DNA of 64,000 nt from JANJTB01 sp032027125 (GTDB taxonomy: Bacteria; Bacteroidota; Ignavibacteria; Kapaibacteriales; UBA2268): the NCBI GenBank assembly GCA_032027125.1, contig JAVSMQ010000001.1:291727-355726 (forward strand), read 5' to 3'. Position 1 is the stretch's first letter; the number at the start of each line of letters is the position of its first letter. Both the position numbers and the translations under genes were made by a program. Below, in pieces: positions 17,577 to 26,673 of the stretch. The notes beneath the pieces were generated by a model that did not search any database, was not told the origin of the DNA, and worked only from the letters and a program-made list of their open reading frames with translations.

Positions 17577-20500
17577 TTATCTTGTTATTAACATGGTTTT
17601 AAAAATAATGTTTGAAGGGGTGTGCATAGAATAATAATATACACCCGGGGCAATACCGCTTATATCAATATCAATCCTGTGTTCGCCACGCTGTAGATTT
17701 CCATCAATCAGTGTTTTGATTTCATTACCGAGGTAATCACTAAGTACAATTCTTGTATTGCCTGTTTCGAGTACACTAAAAGTGATGCTTGTCAAATCAC
17801 TGGCAGGATTGGGCAGATTCTGCTGAAGAGACAAACTTCCGCCAGGAAGGAACAATCGCAGTTGACCATCCTGAAGACATACTCCCTTTAATTTGAATTT
17901 TGCTGAGTTTTCCGATATTGAAATTCTGCCGCTGCCGCGTGGTACAGTATATTCAAGAGTCAGGGGACTGATTGTATCATTACCCCAGAGAGCTCTGAAT
18001 TCCAATACTTTCAAAACAGAATCATTTGAAAACGTTTTTGGCAATTCAATTGACAGATATCTCTCCTCACCAATTAATTCAGAAGTTTTGAATCCGCTAA
18101 GAGGCTCAAGAAGAGTTGCATTGAACTTCAAATAAGTTGTGAAACCCTGAATCAAGTCTGATATACCCAATGTACCGACAGAACCGGCATAAATCGGTAG
18201 TTGAAAGATGTCGCCCGGAGCAGCTTCAGCATCTTTAACATAGATTCTTAACGAATCATTTCTTGCATCCGTACCGGTACCAAACATATTTACAATTCTC
18301 GGCGAACCCTTACCTGAAAATGAAACCTGATACTGTGCATTTTTTCTTCCTACTGTTTGGGGTGATAATCTTAAAGTAACAGGAATTGACTCACCATTCT
18401 GAAGAATTGTATTGACATTTTGGATTGAAGTAAATTCTGCTTTGTATGAACCAATTACAGAAATACTGTCAATTTTAACATTTCCGCCGGATTCATTTGT
18501 CATAATCAATGAAAAAGTCGAGTCTTTGAAACTTCCTACTTCAACATTTCCGAAGTCGACCAAAGGATAGTTTAGTTTCAAATCCGAAAGGTCGCAGAAT
18601 CCTGTAATTGATGATTTGACAACTACACCTGCAGGCAGCTCAAATTCAAGTTCTGCACTGCTCATGCCTGATGCTTTTGGATAATACCTGATTTCAAGAG
18701 GCAGACTGTCTAAGGAGTTTATTAACAATGGAAATTTCAAATCAGTGAGGATTTCAAAATCGCCGGCATTTGCACCGGAAAATTTAAAACTACGGATTTG
18801 GTAAGCAAATTTTGATTCATTTACAAATACAGCTCTGGTTATTGAATCTTTTAATTCTCCGAGATACACAGTACCCATATCAATTGCCATACCTTTGCCC
18901 CGCGCATAAGCTATGGTAAATGTAGTATCAGAAACGTCCTGCTGCAGTTCTTTTTGGTTAAGATTCCAGATTTTCGCAGTAGAATCCCAGCTTGCTGTGA
19001 GCAGACGTGTTCCAAACCTGTCAAAAACTGCAGTTGTAACTGAATTCCTGTGTTCTCTGAAAATATTATCTGTTATAAAATCATTGATTCTTGCAGGAGT
19101 TCCATCAGCGGCATCCCACAGTCTTGCTGTTTCATCTGTGCTTGTAGTAAGCAAAACTTCCTTTCCAAGGTCAGGATGAAAGAAAAACGATGAATAATTT
19201 ATCGAATTATTATCAATAGTATCATTATTATGTGATATTTCGTAGATTGGAGTATCCAAATTGTTAACATCCCAAACATATAATTTTTTGGGATTACCCG
19301 AACTGGTTGAGGCTGCTACTTTTGTTGCGTCAATGTTGTAAGTGGCATGTGAGCACATGATACTTTTAGTATCAAAAACCTTTGAAGGTATTGTTCCCGG
19401 AGTATAATCCTTCCAATTCCACTCCTTTGCTTTACCGTCGCCATTTGCTGATAGAAGAAAATCCTCATTAACAGGATTAAATTCAGCATACCAGGAAGGA
19501 CCTACTTCATTGGATTTGACTCTTTTCAAAACCGTCCAGTTTCTGTCCCTGACTACAGAATAACCACTGTAATCAGTTGAAACGAAATATTTTCCGCTCT
19601 TGCTGAAATTTACACTTTCAACTTTCGATGGATGGTCTCTAATGACTTGCACAATTGAGCCGTCTGTCTGACTCCAGATTATAACAGTAGAATCTGAGGA
19701 ACCTGTAGCAATAAATTCATCAAGCGGGTCGAATACTGCCCAATGAACAGGTTTATTATGTCCCAAAAGAGTAAACTTTTTAACTCCTGTATTTGCAATC
19801 CAAACAACTGCTGTTGTATCGCTGCTTGCAGTAAGTACCAAATCACCTGTTGAATTAAAAAATGCGGAATTCACCTCAGCTTTATGTTTCAAATCAAGAG
19901 TAAATCCAACATTGTTGGGCCATAATTGAATAATTTTAACAAGACATGAATCGCTCGGAGTGTCAGGAACAATCCATTCCCTCGTTAGTCCGGTAATGTT
20001 TGTTGCAAGAGGCAGCCATGTCAAACCTTTATCGGTAGAATATTCCAGTTGAATGACATCTTTTGGCAGCAGACCAAGCCATTTCACAAATGAAGTGTCG
20101 CCGATAATTAAATATTCACCGCCATTCGGATGAAGTATTTTAACAGTTTTTTCAGTCGGTTTTGTATTTGGATATCCGCCGGTAATATATATGGGCATCG
20201 TTCCGCAGGCATCAGAAATAATTTCAAGCTGCGAAAACACAATTGCTTCCTGCTCCGGTGCATATTCAACAGTAACATTTATGAAATTGTCTTTTGCAAG
20301 TAAATAATCTTTTACATTGCCGCTTACAATCGTAAATGGCTTTTGAATTATCAGTTCTTTAATAAAAATATCACGATTTACTGCTGTAATTATTAAACTG
20401 AGCTGTTTTGTCTTGCCGATTTCAACTGAACTGAATCCTAAGAACTGAGGGTCGCTTATCAAATTTGATTTGCTGAAATTATTGAATTCAAAATCAAAAT

Positions 20501-21371
20501 CATCTTTAAGACTTTTGGGCGGATACAAAATCTCAATATTATGATTATCTTCACATGAATATTCCAAAGTCAATTTAAGTATGCTCGGTTTGTAACCTTT
20601 GCTAAAAGCAAGAACTGAACAAACTACTGGATTAATATCAGTTACATCATTTAAATTAAACCACCATCCGCCTGAATTAACGGCAATATCCTTCATAATC
20701 TGCGAAGGCTCTTTACGAATTGATATTACAAATAATTTAGTTTCAGATTCCTTCAGACTTGCCGCAACACTGACAGCATCAAAATCTCCGCCGCCATCAG
20801 TAATCAAAATGATTGATTTATAAAATTTTCCTCTGGAATTAATTTTCAATGCTCCTGCAGGTTCGTTTATCAGCGACGCATTAAAAAGTGAACCCTGAGC
20901 AGGCATAAAACGGGATATTTCTGAAAGTAATTCTGATTTATTATTAGTAAACTCGTGATTCAAAAAGCTGCGGTAATCATAAGATGTAAGTGCCATCTCA
21001 TAATTTCCTGTATCCATCAAATTTATAATTCTGCCTGCAGTTTGTCTTCCTAAAATAAAATTTCCGGGTGTATGATAAGTATTATTTAAACCAAGGTCAA
21101 ATGTTACGGTAAGTGATAACTGTTGCGATATACCGGTATCAGTAACAGGATTAATATCAAAATTAGAATTATTTACTCCATTATCTCTGATATTAAAATT
21201 TTCCTTACCATAAGATTTTACAGGATTTCCGTTAATATCAAAAACAAAAAAACGGCTTTCAATTTCCGGAAATTTAGATGTATTATAATCAATTATTTTT
21301 ATGGCATCCTGCGACAAACCGACAGCCACTGCCAAAATAAAAATAATAATGATTCCCGACAACTCTTTCAT
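17577..21371 (-). CDS. large secreted VWA/WD40 protein with T9SS sorting domain
   Basis: 1264 aa, exported by signal peptide (IIIIFILAVAVGLS) and, by inference, across the outer membrane by type IX secretion. Order of domains: a VWA-like region (about 80-250; LSLTVTFDLGLNN, ILITDGGGDFDA), an Ig-like segment, a KILHPNGGEYL module, a WD40 beta-propeller (about 510-825; repeated HxxxV..A.F...G..L.TAS.D.TA.VW), HYDIN/choice-of-anchor-D Ig repeats (about 860-1080), a cohesin-like beta domain (about 1085-1180), and a type A sorting domain starting LPNPASDL and ending in MLITR. Such architectures are common in this bacterial group, without assigned function. It has its own promoter (21405-21436); hisS follows 20 bp later. 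Confidence 0.85.
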   Translation of the reverse strand: MKELSGIIIIFILAVAVGLSQDAIKIIDYNTSKFPEIESRFFVFDINGNPVKSYGKENFNIRDNGVNNSNFDINPVTDTGISQQLSLTVTFDLGLNNTYHTPGNFILGRQTAGRIINLMDTGNYEMALTSYDYRSFLNHEFTNNKSELLSEISRFMPAQGSLFNASLINEPAGALKINSRGKFYKSIILITDGGGDFDAVSVAASLKESETKLFVISIRKEPSQIMKDIAVNSGGWWFNLNDVTDINPVVCSVLAFSKGYKPSILKLTLEYSCEDNHNIEILYPPKSLKDDFDFEFNNFSKSNLISDPQFLGFSSVEIGKTKQLSLIITAVNRDIFIKELIIQKPFTIVSGNVKDYLLAKDNFINVTVEYAPEQEAIVFSQLEIISDACGTMPIYITGGYPNTKPTEKTVKILHPNGGEYLIIGDTSFVKWLGLLPKDVIQLEYSTDKGLTWLPLATNITGLTREWIVPDTPSDSCLVKIIQLWPNNVGFTLDLKHKAEVNSAFFNSTGDLVLTASSDTTAVVWIANTGVKKFTLLGHNKPVHWAVFDPLDEFIATGSSDSTVIIWSQTDGSIVQVIRDHPSKVESVNFSKSGKYFVSTDYSGYSVVRDRNWTVLKRVKSNEVGPSWYAEFNPVNEDFLLSANGDGKAKEWNWKDYTPGTIPSKVFDTKSIMCSHATYNIDATKVAASTSSGNPKKLYVWDVNNLDTPIYEISHNNDTIDNNSINYSSFFFHPDLGKEVLLTTSTDETARLWDAADGTPARINDFITDNIFREHRNSVTTAVFDRFGTRLLTASWDSTAKIWNLNQKELQQDVSDTTFTIAYARGKGMAIDMGTVYLGELKDSITRAVFVNESKFAYQIRSFKFSGANAGDFEILTDLKFPLLINSLDSLPLEIRYYPKASGMSSAELEFELPAGVVVKSSITGFCDLSDLKLNYPLVDFGNVEVGSFKDSTFSLIMTNESGGNVKIDSISVIGSYKAEFTSIQNVNTILQNGESIPVTLRLSPQTVGRKNAQYQVSFSGKGSPRIVNMFGTGTDARNDSLRIYVKDAEAAPGDIFQLPIYAGSVGTLGISDLIQGFTTYLKFNATLLEPLSGFKTSELIGEERYLSIELPKTFSNDSVLKVLEFRALWGNDTISPLTLEYTVPRGSGRISISENSAKFKLKGVCLQDGQLRLFLPGGSLSLQQNLPNPASDLTSITFSVLETGNTRIVLSDYLGNEIKTLIDGNLQRGEHRIDIDISGIAPGVYYYSMHTPSNIIFKTMLITR

Positions 21372-21404
21372 ATTTTAAAGCTAAATTACTTAATAAAAAT
21401 ATTA

Positions 21405-21436
21405 CAAATGTATGAATTTTTTGGGGGATATACAAT
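21405..21436 (-). promoter_or_regulatory. Bacteroidota-type promoter of the WD40 gene
   Basis: Minus-strand TACATTTG (21412-21405) matches TAnnTTTG and ATTG (21436-21433) lies exactly 20 nt upstream. The start codon is about 33 nt downstream. Confidence 0.65.
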
Positions 21437-21473
21437 TTTGCAATAAGAAAATGAGTGAATAAACAAAAATAAT

Positions 21474-21508
21474 AAGCCTGAAAATTCAAATTTAGAAAAT
21501 TCAGGCTT
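21474..21508 (-). terminator. intrinsic terminator after the aminopeptidase gene
   Basis: AAGCCTGAA (21474-21482) pairs with TTCAGGCTT (21500-21508). On the minus strand the stem is followed by ATTATTTTTG, a broken T tract. It lies 27 bp after the aminopeptidase stop codon. Confidence 0.65.
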
Positions 21509-21535
21509 GTATTTTGAGAGCAAATAATCGAAAAA

Positions 21536-22501
21536 TTATATTCCGATGTATTTTCCATTGTGAACAATTAGTTCTTCATCAATAAAAATGTTAGGTCTGT
21601 TGAACACACATCCGATTCTGAATGGAATGTCAATTCTGCCGCCAATATTAATATTTCTGCCTAAAGCTAAGTATGCAGTACCTGAACTAAGTTCATCCTC
21701 GTAATACTCACCGGAAAGAATTGCCTTGTAATTTGTACCGATTCCGAATTCACCGACGGCTCTTGCTTCGTCGCCGCCTTTATTCAGAATTTTCAGAAAT
21801 GCCTTTGCATCAGGTCCATCGCCATGTACCTTAGTAACAAAACCGTCAACTATTTCAAGTTTAACAGGTGATGTTATCAAACCGATACCTTCAATCGAAC
21901 CGTCAATATTTATAAAACCGTTTACTTTATTAGGTTCAGGAACAACAAAAACCTTACCTGAGGGTATAAAACCATTATCACCGATTGTTTTCAAAACACC
22001 TGTTGAACTTGTAACAGGCTGCTCGCAAACAGGAATAGTCAAATCTGTACCGCTTCTGGTCTCAATTCTTATCACCAATGTTTTTTCAATATCGGCTTTA
22101 AGTTTTTCACTTATGTTTGTAATTTTTTCATGGTCAATACCAAGACATCTCGATAAAGATTCGTCATTAATATTTGGCACTAAACCGACTCTGACACCTA
22201 AAGATGAAATCTCATGTAATGCTCTTGTGTCATAGAAGTTCATACCTGAAGTATTAACTACTACATCCACAGCCTTCATGGATTCAATCAGAATATCCGG
22301 CGGCTCTAATGTATAAATTTCTTTTGCTTTCAGCTCAAGATAAAATACTTCTTCACATATTTTTTTCGCAGAATCGTGCATGGAGAGCCCAAGTTCCTGC
22401 CTTTTGTCATCAGCAATAATTAAGACGGATTCGTCATCATACAAACCGATAAAGTCCTTAAGTAAGGTATTAACTGCTCTTTTTAGTTTTAAAGATGCCA
22501 T
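21536..22501 (-). CDS. aminopeptidase of the COG2309 (M29-like) type
   Basis: 321 aa. The C-terminal half carries the family pattern: IPSGKVFVVPEP, IDGSIEGIG, VGEFGIGTN, then GEYYEDELSSGTAYLALG and an end reading FIDEELIVHNGKYIGI. These are the segments that place the metal ligands in thermophilic aminopeptidase T relatives and in the related NicX dioxygenase. Several expected His positions are replaced here (for example GRNINIGG), so activity should not be taken for granted. The gene is alone with a terminator, but lies next to an MFS carrier and a PepD dipeptidase, which suggests a role in peptide use. Confidence 0.7.
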   Translation of the reverse strand: MASLKLKRAVNTLLKDFIGLYDDESVLIIADDKRQELGLSMHDSAKKICEEVFYLELKAKEIYTLEPPDILIESMKAVDVVVNTSGMNFYDTRALHEISSLGVRVGLVPNINDESLSRCLGIDHEKITNISEKLKADIEKTLVIRIETRSGTDLTIPVCEQPVTSSTGVLKTIGDNGFIPSGKVFVVPEPNKVNGFINIDGSIEGIGLITSPVKLEIVDGFVTKVHGDGPDAKAFLKILNKGGDEARAVGEFGIGTNYKAILSGEYYEDELSSGTAYLALGRNINIGGRIDIPFRIGCVFNRPNIFIDEELIVHNGKYIGI

Positions 22502-22556
22502 AGTAGTTTAATATAGATTTTTTAATATTTGTATTTATTACAACTACTAATATAAA

Positions 22557-22564
22557 CAAATTTA
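22557..22564 (-). promoter_or_regulatory. candidate -7 box of the aminopeptidase gene
   Basis: Minus-strand TAAATTTG fits TAnnTTTG about 55 nt upstream of the start codon. No TTG lies 20 nt upstream, so support is weak. Confidence 0.3.
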
Positions 22565-22780
22565 ATTAAATATTAGTTATTTATTTTAATAAGGTTTATA
22601 TTATTTAATTGCAAATTAAATTTTTTGTTGTTAATATTCAAAAACCGGTAATAATATTAACAATATAGTTTAAAACAATGTGCAGACTTGATTATCTGCA
22701 CATATTTATAATTCATCTTATTCAATTATACAACAATTTCAGAACTCCTGATTCACATAAAAACTCTCATTCGCGAAATT

Positions 22781-22845
22781 AAAATCCCCCTGCTCGCTTC
22801 GCTCACTTTCCCCCTTTGAAAAAGGGGGATTAAGGGGATTTCTTC
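22781..22845. repeat. C5/G5 palindromic repeat in a 420-bp intergenic region
   Basis: The 422 bp between the aminopeptidase and MFS genes contains no gene. Its notable part is nested inverted repeats: outer arms AAATCCCC and GGGGATTT, inner arms CCCCCTTTGAAAAAGGGGG. The sequence is close to the palindrome inside the element at 50704-50932 and looks like a dispersed intergenic repeat. The rest is AT-rich with no clear signal beyond the -7 candidate at 22557. Confidence 0.6.
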
Positions 22846-22923
22846 ATTTAACTGCGAAATTGCAAACTATCTATCAAATTACGTAACTCATTAATTTTCA
22901 TTATCAAGTCAGGAGGTCTGAAT

Positions 22924-24306
22924 TTACATTTTTTTGATATTAGGAAGTTCGAGCCCGTAACCTTTTTTCTTGTCTTCAATTTTCAGAAGAAAAGCAAAAA
23001 TCAAGGCTAAAACACCGAATCCTGTGAATATCAACATTGGAATAGTATAATCATAAGTTGTTGAAGTTACTCCATTTGTTACTATTGTTCCGGTAATGCA
23101 GTACTTATCGAGTACCCATCCTATCAGTAGAGGAACACCCATCAAACCCCAGTTCTGAACCCAGAAAATAAGCGCAAAAGCAGTACCTAACTGATGTTCG
23201 GGTATAATCTTCGGTACGGAGGGCCACATTGCTGAAGGAACGAGAGAAAAGCCGATTCCAAGAATGATTACCAGAATTACGGCAAATATCCAGCTATTAA
23301 ATATCGGTACAGAGAACAATACATGAACCATGATAATCAGGATTGCACCGATTATCATTATGGTTGCACCCTTGCCTTTTCGGTCATATATTGTACCGAA
23401 TACAGGCGTCAGAAGTATTGTACCGAAAGGTAAAAGTCCGGGGATAATTCCTGCTAAGTTAGCATCTACACCGAATTTGTTAATCATTAAATCAGTGGCA
23501 TATTTTAGAAACGGGAAAACGGCAGAGTAAAACAAAACGCAAAGAATTGCTATATACCACCAGCCCTTGTTCGTAACAATAAACCAAATATCCTTCATTT
23601 TAAATTCTTCATCCGGAGCCACATTCATACCAAGATTTTTGGCAACAATTGAGGCATCTAATTTCTTATCCATAAATGTATAGATAAAAAATGCAATCAA
23701 ACCGATACAAAGCATTAGCAAACCTATAAGAACAGGCGCTGATACATGCCCGAAATAATTGGCAACAGGAAGAGCCGTTGAGATGGCAAGTGCAGTACCC
23801 AAACGTGCAATTGACAACTGCAGCCCCATCGCAAGAGCCAATTCTCTGCCTCTGAACCATTTGACAATAATTTTGGATACTGTGATACCGGCAACTTCTA
23901 CTCCTACACCGAATGTTGCAAATCCGATTGCAGCAACCATCACCTGTGCTTTCCAACCAAACATCATCATTCCGTCGAGCGAATGTGTCGAAACAGCCCA
24001 GTATTTCAAGCCGGTTCCTACAACCATTACCATCGCAGAACCTAATCCGGTAAAGCGTACACCCATTTTATCAAGTATAATACCGCCGATGATTAGGAAT
24101 AGCAAAAAGACATTAAACCAGCCGTAGGCACTTGTAAAAAACCCGTATTCGGTGCTGGTCCATGTTAATTCGTTCTCAAGCAGTCCCTTGAGCGGAGCCA
24201 TAACATCTGCAATATAATAACCTGCAAACATTGTAAAAGCTACTACAATTAATGCCGTCCATCTTGCAGCTTTAGAATCGCTGATTAAAGTTCTTATTTC
24301 ATTCAT
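22924..24306 (-). CDS. MFS transporter, MFSD1-like, possible dipeptide carrier
   Basis: 460 aa with about 12 membrane helices and the MFS loop motif FGTIYDRKGKGATIM between helices 8 and 9, plus GGIILDKMGVR after helix 2. The opening (ALIVVAFTMFAGYYIADVMAPL) recalls the MFSD1/OPA-like group, in which a lysosomal member carries dipeptides. That comparison, and the flanking peptidase genes, make dipeptide transport a reasonable inference but not more. The terminator at 24370-24404 separates it from pepD, so it needs its own promoter, which I cannot identify. Confidence 0.75.
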   Translation of the reverse strand: MNEIRTLISDSKAARWTALIVVAFTMFAGYYIADVMAPLKGLLENELTWTSTEYGFFTSAYGWFNVFLLFLIIGGIILDKMGVRFTGLGSAMVMVVGTGLKYWAVSTHSLDGMMMFGWKAQVMVAAIGFATFGVGVEVAGITVSKIIVKWFRGRELALAMGLQLSIARLGTALAISTALPVANYFGHVSAPVLIGLLMLCIGLIAFFIYTFMDKKLDASIVAKNLGMNVAPDEEFKMKDIWFIVTNKGWWYIAILCVLFYSAVFPFLKYATDLMINKFGVDANLAGIIPGLLPFGTILLTPVFGTIYDRKGKGATIMIIGAILIIMVHVLFSVPIFNSWIFAVILVIILGIGFSLVPSAMWPSVPKIIPEHQLGTAFALIFWVQNWGLMGVPLLIGWVLDKYCITGTIVTNGVTSTTYDYTIPMLIFTGFGVLALIFAFLLKIEDKKKGYGLELPNIKKM

Positions 24307-24369
24307 ACCAATTCAATTAAATTAATAAAATAATAAATTAAGTTTAAGATAAAATTACTTAAATTTTTT

Positions 24370-24404
24370 CAAAAAAAATCCCCTCTATTGGTTTAGAGGG
24401 GATT
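24370..24404 (-). terminator. intrinsic terminator after pepD
   Basis: A perfect 11-bp stem (24394-24404 with 24377-24387), 6-nt loop, followed on the minus strand by a run of T residues. It is 18 bp past the pepD stop codon. Confidence 0.9.
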
Positions 24405-24422
24405 GGGATATTTAGTGAAATA

Positions 24423-25886
24423 TTATGCTTTAACAGGAATATCATTTAAAATAGCTTTAAGTAATTTCCAGCAGTTTTCAGTAGTTGAAATACATACTTT
24501 TTCATCAGGTGAATGTACATCTTTCAATGTTGGTCCAAATGACAACATATCCATTCCGGGATATTTCTCGCCGACCAAACCACATTCCAGACCTGCATGA
24601 ATTGCTTCGATATGAACTTCCTTACCGAATATTTTCTTGAAAACTTCTTTAGCTTCGTGAAGAAGCGGTGAATTTACATTAGGTTCCCATGCCGGATAAC
24701 CGTCACCGAACTGTACTTCTGCTCCGCCAAGAAGGAATGCAGAAGAAACCATGTTAACCATATCAATTTTTTCACTTTCTACAGATGAACGCTGGCTGGT
24801 CAGAACTTCAATCGAATCAGCTTTTGTTTCAACAATCGCAAAGTTAGTAGAAGTCTGAACCAATCCTTCAATATCAGGGCTCATTCTATAAACGCCGTGG
24901 GGTATTGCATAGAATGAATTCAGAAGTTTTGTCTGCATATCTTTTGAAACTACTCTCGAAGGAGTTGGGCAGGGTTCTGCAAAAATTGCAAGATTCGGCT
25001 CTTTTGTAATAAATTCTTTTTTGTATTGAGCTTCGAATGCCACTACATAATCTTTAAATAACTGCATATCTGAATCAGCTACCACTATGGTTGCAAATCC
25101 TTCACGGGGAATAGCATTATGTTTGTTACCGCTGTTAAAATCCGATAAATGAATATCGAAATTATTATTTAGATTCCATAATAAACGGTTGATGAATTTA
25201 GCTGCGTTACCTCTGCCGTCATGAATTTCGATACCTGAATGTCCGCCTTTAAGACCTTTAACAGTTATTTTGAAGGCAGACGAATCTGCAGGTACTGCTA
25301 CAGCATCATATTTATAAATGCCGCGTGTATTCATACCGCCTGCACAACCGATTGTAAATGATCCGTCTTCCTCAGAATCAAGATTAATCAATATCTGTGA
25401 TCTGAGCAGATTCGGACTTAATTTAATTGCTCCGGTCAGACCGGTTTCTTCGTCTAATGTACAAAGAAGTTCGATATCGGGATGTGGTATATCATTAGAT
25501 GCGAGTACAGCCATTCCCATAGCCACACCTACACCATTATCGGCACCAAGTGTAGTCCCGCGTGCTTTTACCCAATCACCGTCTATATATGGCTGAATCG
25601 GGTCAGTGTCAAAATTGAACTCGACATCTGAATTCTTCTCGCAGACCATATCAATGTGTCCCTGAATACAGACAGGTTTGCGGTTTTCCATGCCGGGAGT
25701 TGCAGGTTTGCGGACAACAAAGTTTCCTATCTCGTCCTGCTGAGTTTCAAATCCCATTTCTTTAGCCCAGCCTTTGATGTAAGCTGCTATCTTTTCTTCG
25801 TGTTTTGATGGTCTTGGATATTTTGTAATTTCTTCAAAATAGTGCCATACCATTTCGGGTTTAATCCCTGCTAATGCATTTGCCAT
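24423..25886 (-). CDS. pepD: aminoacyl-histidine dipeptidase (Xaa-His dipeptidase)
   Basis: 487-aa M20 metallopeptidase that hydrolyses dipeptides such as carnosine-type Xaa-His in the cytoplasm. Metal-site motifs: IQGHIDMVCEKN, LGADNGVGVAMGMA, LDEETGLTGA and the late AIHAGLECG. The start is the ATG at 25886 (MANALAGIKPEMVWHYFEEI); an upstream in-frame start would overlap the previous gene and add a non-conserved leader. It begins one base after the PqqD-like gene stops, so the two are co-expressed, and it is closed by the terminator at 24370-24404. Confidence 0.93.
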   Translation of the reverse strand: MANALAGIKPEMVWHYFEEITKYPRPSKHEEKIAAYIKGWAKEMGFETQQDEIGNFVVRKPATPGMENRKPVCIQGHIDMVCEKNSDVEFNFDTDPIQPYIDGDWVKARGTTLGADNGVGVAMGMAVLASNDIPHPDIELLCTLDEETGLTGAIKLSPNLLRSQILINLDSEEDGSFTIGCAGGMNTRGIYKYDAVAVPADSSAFKITVKGLKGGHSGIEIHDGRGNAAKFINRLLWNLNNNFDIHLSDFNSGNKHNAIPREGFATIVVADSDMQLFKDYVVAFEAQYKKEFITKEPNLAIFAEPCPTPSRVVSKDMQTKLLNSFYAIPHGVYRMSPDIEGLVQTSTNFAIVETKADSIEVLTSQRSSVESEKIDMVNMVSSAFLLGGAEVQFGDGYPAWEPNVNSPLLHEAKEVFKKIFGKEVHIEAIHAGLECGLVGEKYPGMDMLSFGPTLKDVHSPDEKVCISTTENCWKLLKAILNDIPVKA

Positions 25887-25887
25887 G

Positions 25888-26262
25888 TTAATGTCCCTTA
25901 TAAAATTCTTTAAAATTGATAAAACCATTTCTATGTAAATATGAAAGGAAAAGTGTAATTCTTTGTTGGGCAGGACTGATTTTTTCACCTAATTCTGCAT
26001 CAAGTTTGTTAATAATCTCACCTACTTTATTCAATCCGTCAATCTGCAGCCATGTTGCTGTACCCAATTCATCAAGATTGGCTTTGATGAAGGGTCTCTT
26101 TTTTAATTTAGGCTGAAGGTAACGTCCTAAAATGCGGTCTGAAAATCTCGGAACAAGAACATCAATCAGACCATCATCCTTAATATTATGATTATGCAGT
26201 CTGACCGGAGTCAAATCCAGATAGTTTATAACATCCTTGTTCTTTTTTCCAAATAATTGCAT
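25888..26262 (-). CDS. PqqD-like (RRE-type) protein
   Basis: 124 aa. The second half fits the PqqD fold used as a RiPP recognition element: GTATWLQIDGLNKVGEIINKL, then a helical QQRITLFLSYLHRNGFINF. The first 55 residues are a basic extension (VPRFSDRILGRYLQPKLKKR). Classical PqqD presents a precursor peptide to a radical SAM enzyme, but no radical SAM enzyme or precursor gene lies next to it. Here it is fused operon-wise to pepD with a 1-bp gap. Family assignment is fair; its partner is unknown. Confidence 0.75.
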   Translation of the reverse strand: MQLFGKKNKDVINYLDLTPVRLHNHNIKDDGLIDVLVPRFSDRILGRYLQPKLKKRPFIKANLDELGTATWLQIDGLNKVGEIINKLDAELGEKISPAQQRITLFLSYLHRNGFINFKEFYKGH

Positions 26263-26349
26263 TTATTTAAGTTTTTTTAATAGTGTTAAAATAGAAATGC
26301 AATTTACGAATTTTTTTTTAAAATTATCAATAAATTTCAAAAATATACA

Positions 26350-26385
26350 AAAAAAAAGCAGTTTAAAATTAAACTGCTTTTTAAA
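26350..26385 (-). terminator. intrinsic terminator after rpsR
   Basis: AGCAGTTTA (26357-26365) pairs with TAAACTGCT (26370-26378), with A runs on one side and T runs on the other, so it can work on both strands. It ends the L31-S18 operon 22 bp after the rpsR stop. Confidence 0.85.
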
Positions 26386-26406
26386 ATTTCTTTTTTCTAA
26401 AAATTT

Positions 26407-26673
26407 TTAGTTGACGTCCTGAGCAACAAATGGCATAAGTGCAAGATGACGTGCATATTTAACTGCCTGAGCAACAAGTCTTTGCTGATAGGCTGAAACA
26501 CCTGTAATTCTTTTAGGAAGAATTTTACCCTGGTCATTTGTAAATCTTGATAAAAACTTAGCATCCAAATAATCAACAAAGCGTTGGTCTTTTAATGGAT
26601 TTTGTTTTTTCTTGCCGGTCTTTTTATTCGGTTTGAATGTATTACCGGTCTGCATAGGATGTATTGCGTTCAT
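26407..26673 (-). CDS. rpsR: 30S ribosomal protein bS18
   Basis: 88 aa small-subunit protein. Recognised by KDQRFVDYLDAKFLSRF, then GKILPKRITGVSAYQQRLV and AVKYARHLALMPF. It follows L31 with a one-base overlap (TAATG), and a GGAG site lies 9 nt upstream of the ATG inside the L31 gene. In many bacteria rpsR sits with rpsF and rplI; here it is with rpmE2 instead. Confidence 0.97.
   Translation of the reverse strand: MNAIHPMQTGNTFKPNKKTGKKKQNPLKDQRFVDYLDAKFLSRFTNDQGKILPKRITGVSAYQQRLVAQAVKYARHLALMPFVAQDVN

Noticed and set aside
25887..25988. Longer N-terminus for PepD
   Set aside because: It would lie over the end of the PqqD-like gene and is not conserved; the usual start MANALAGIKPEM is at 25886.
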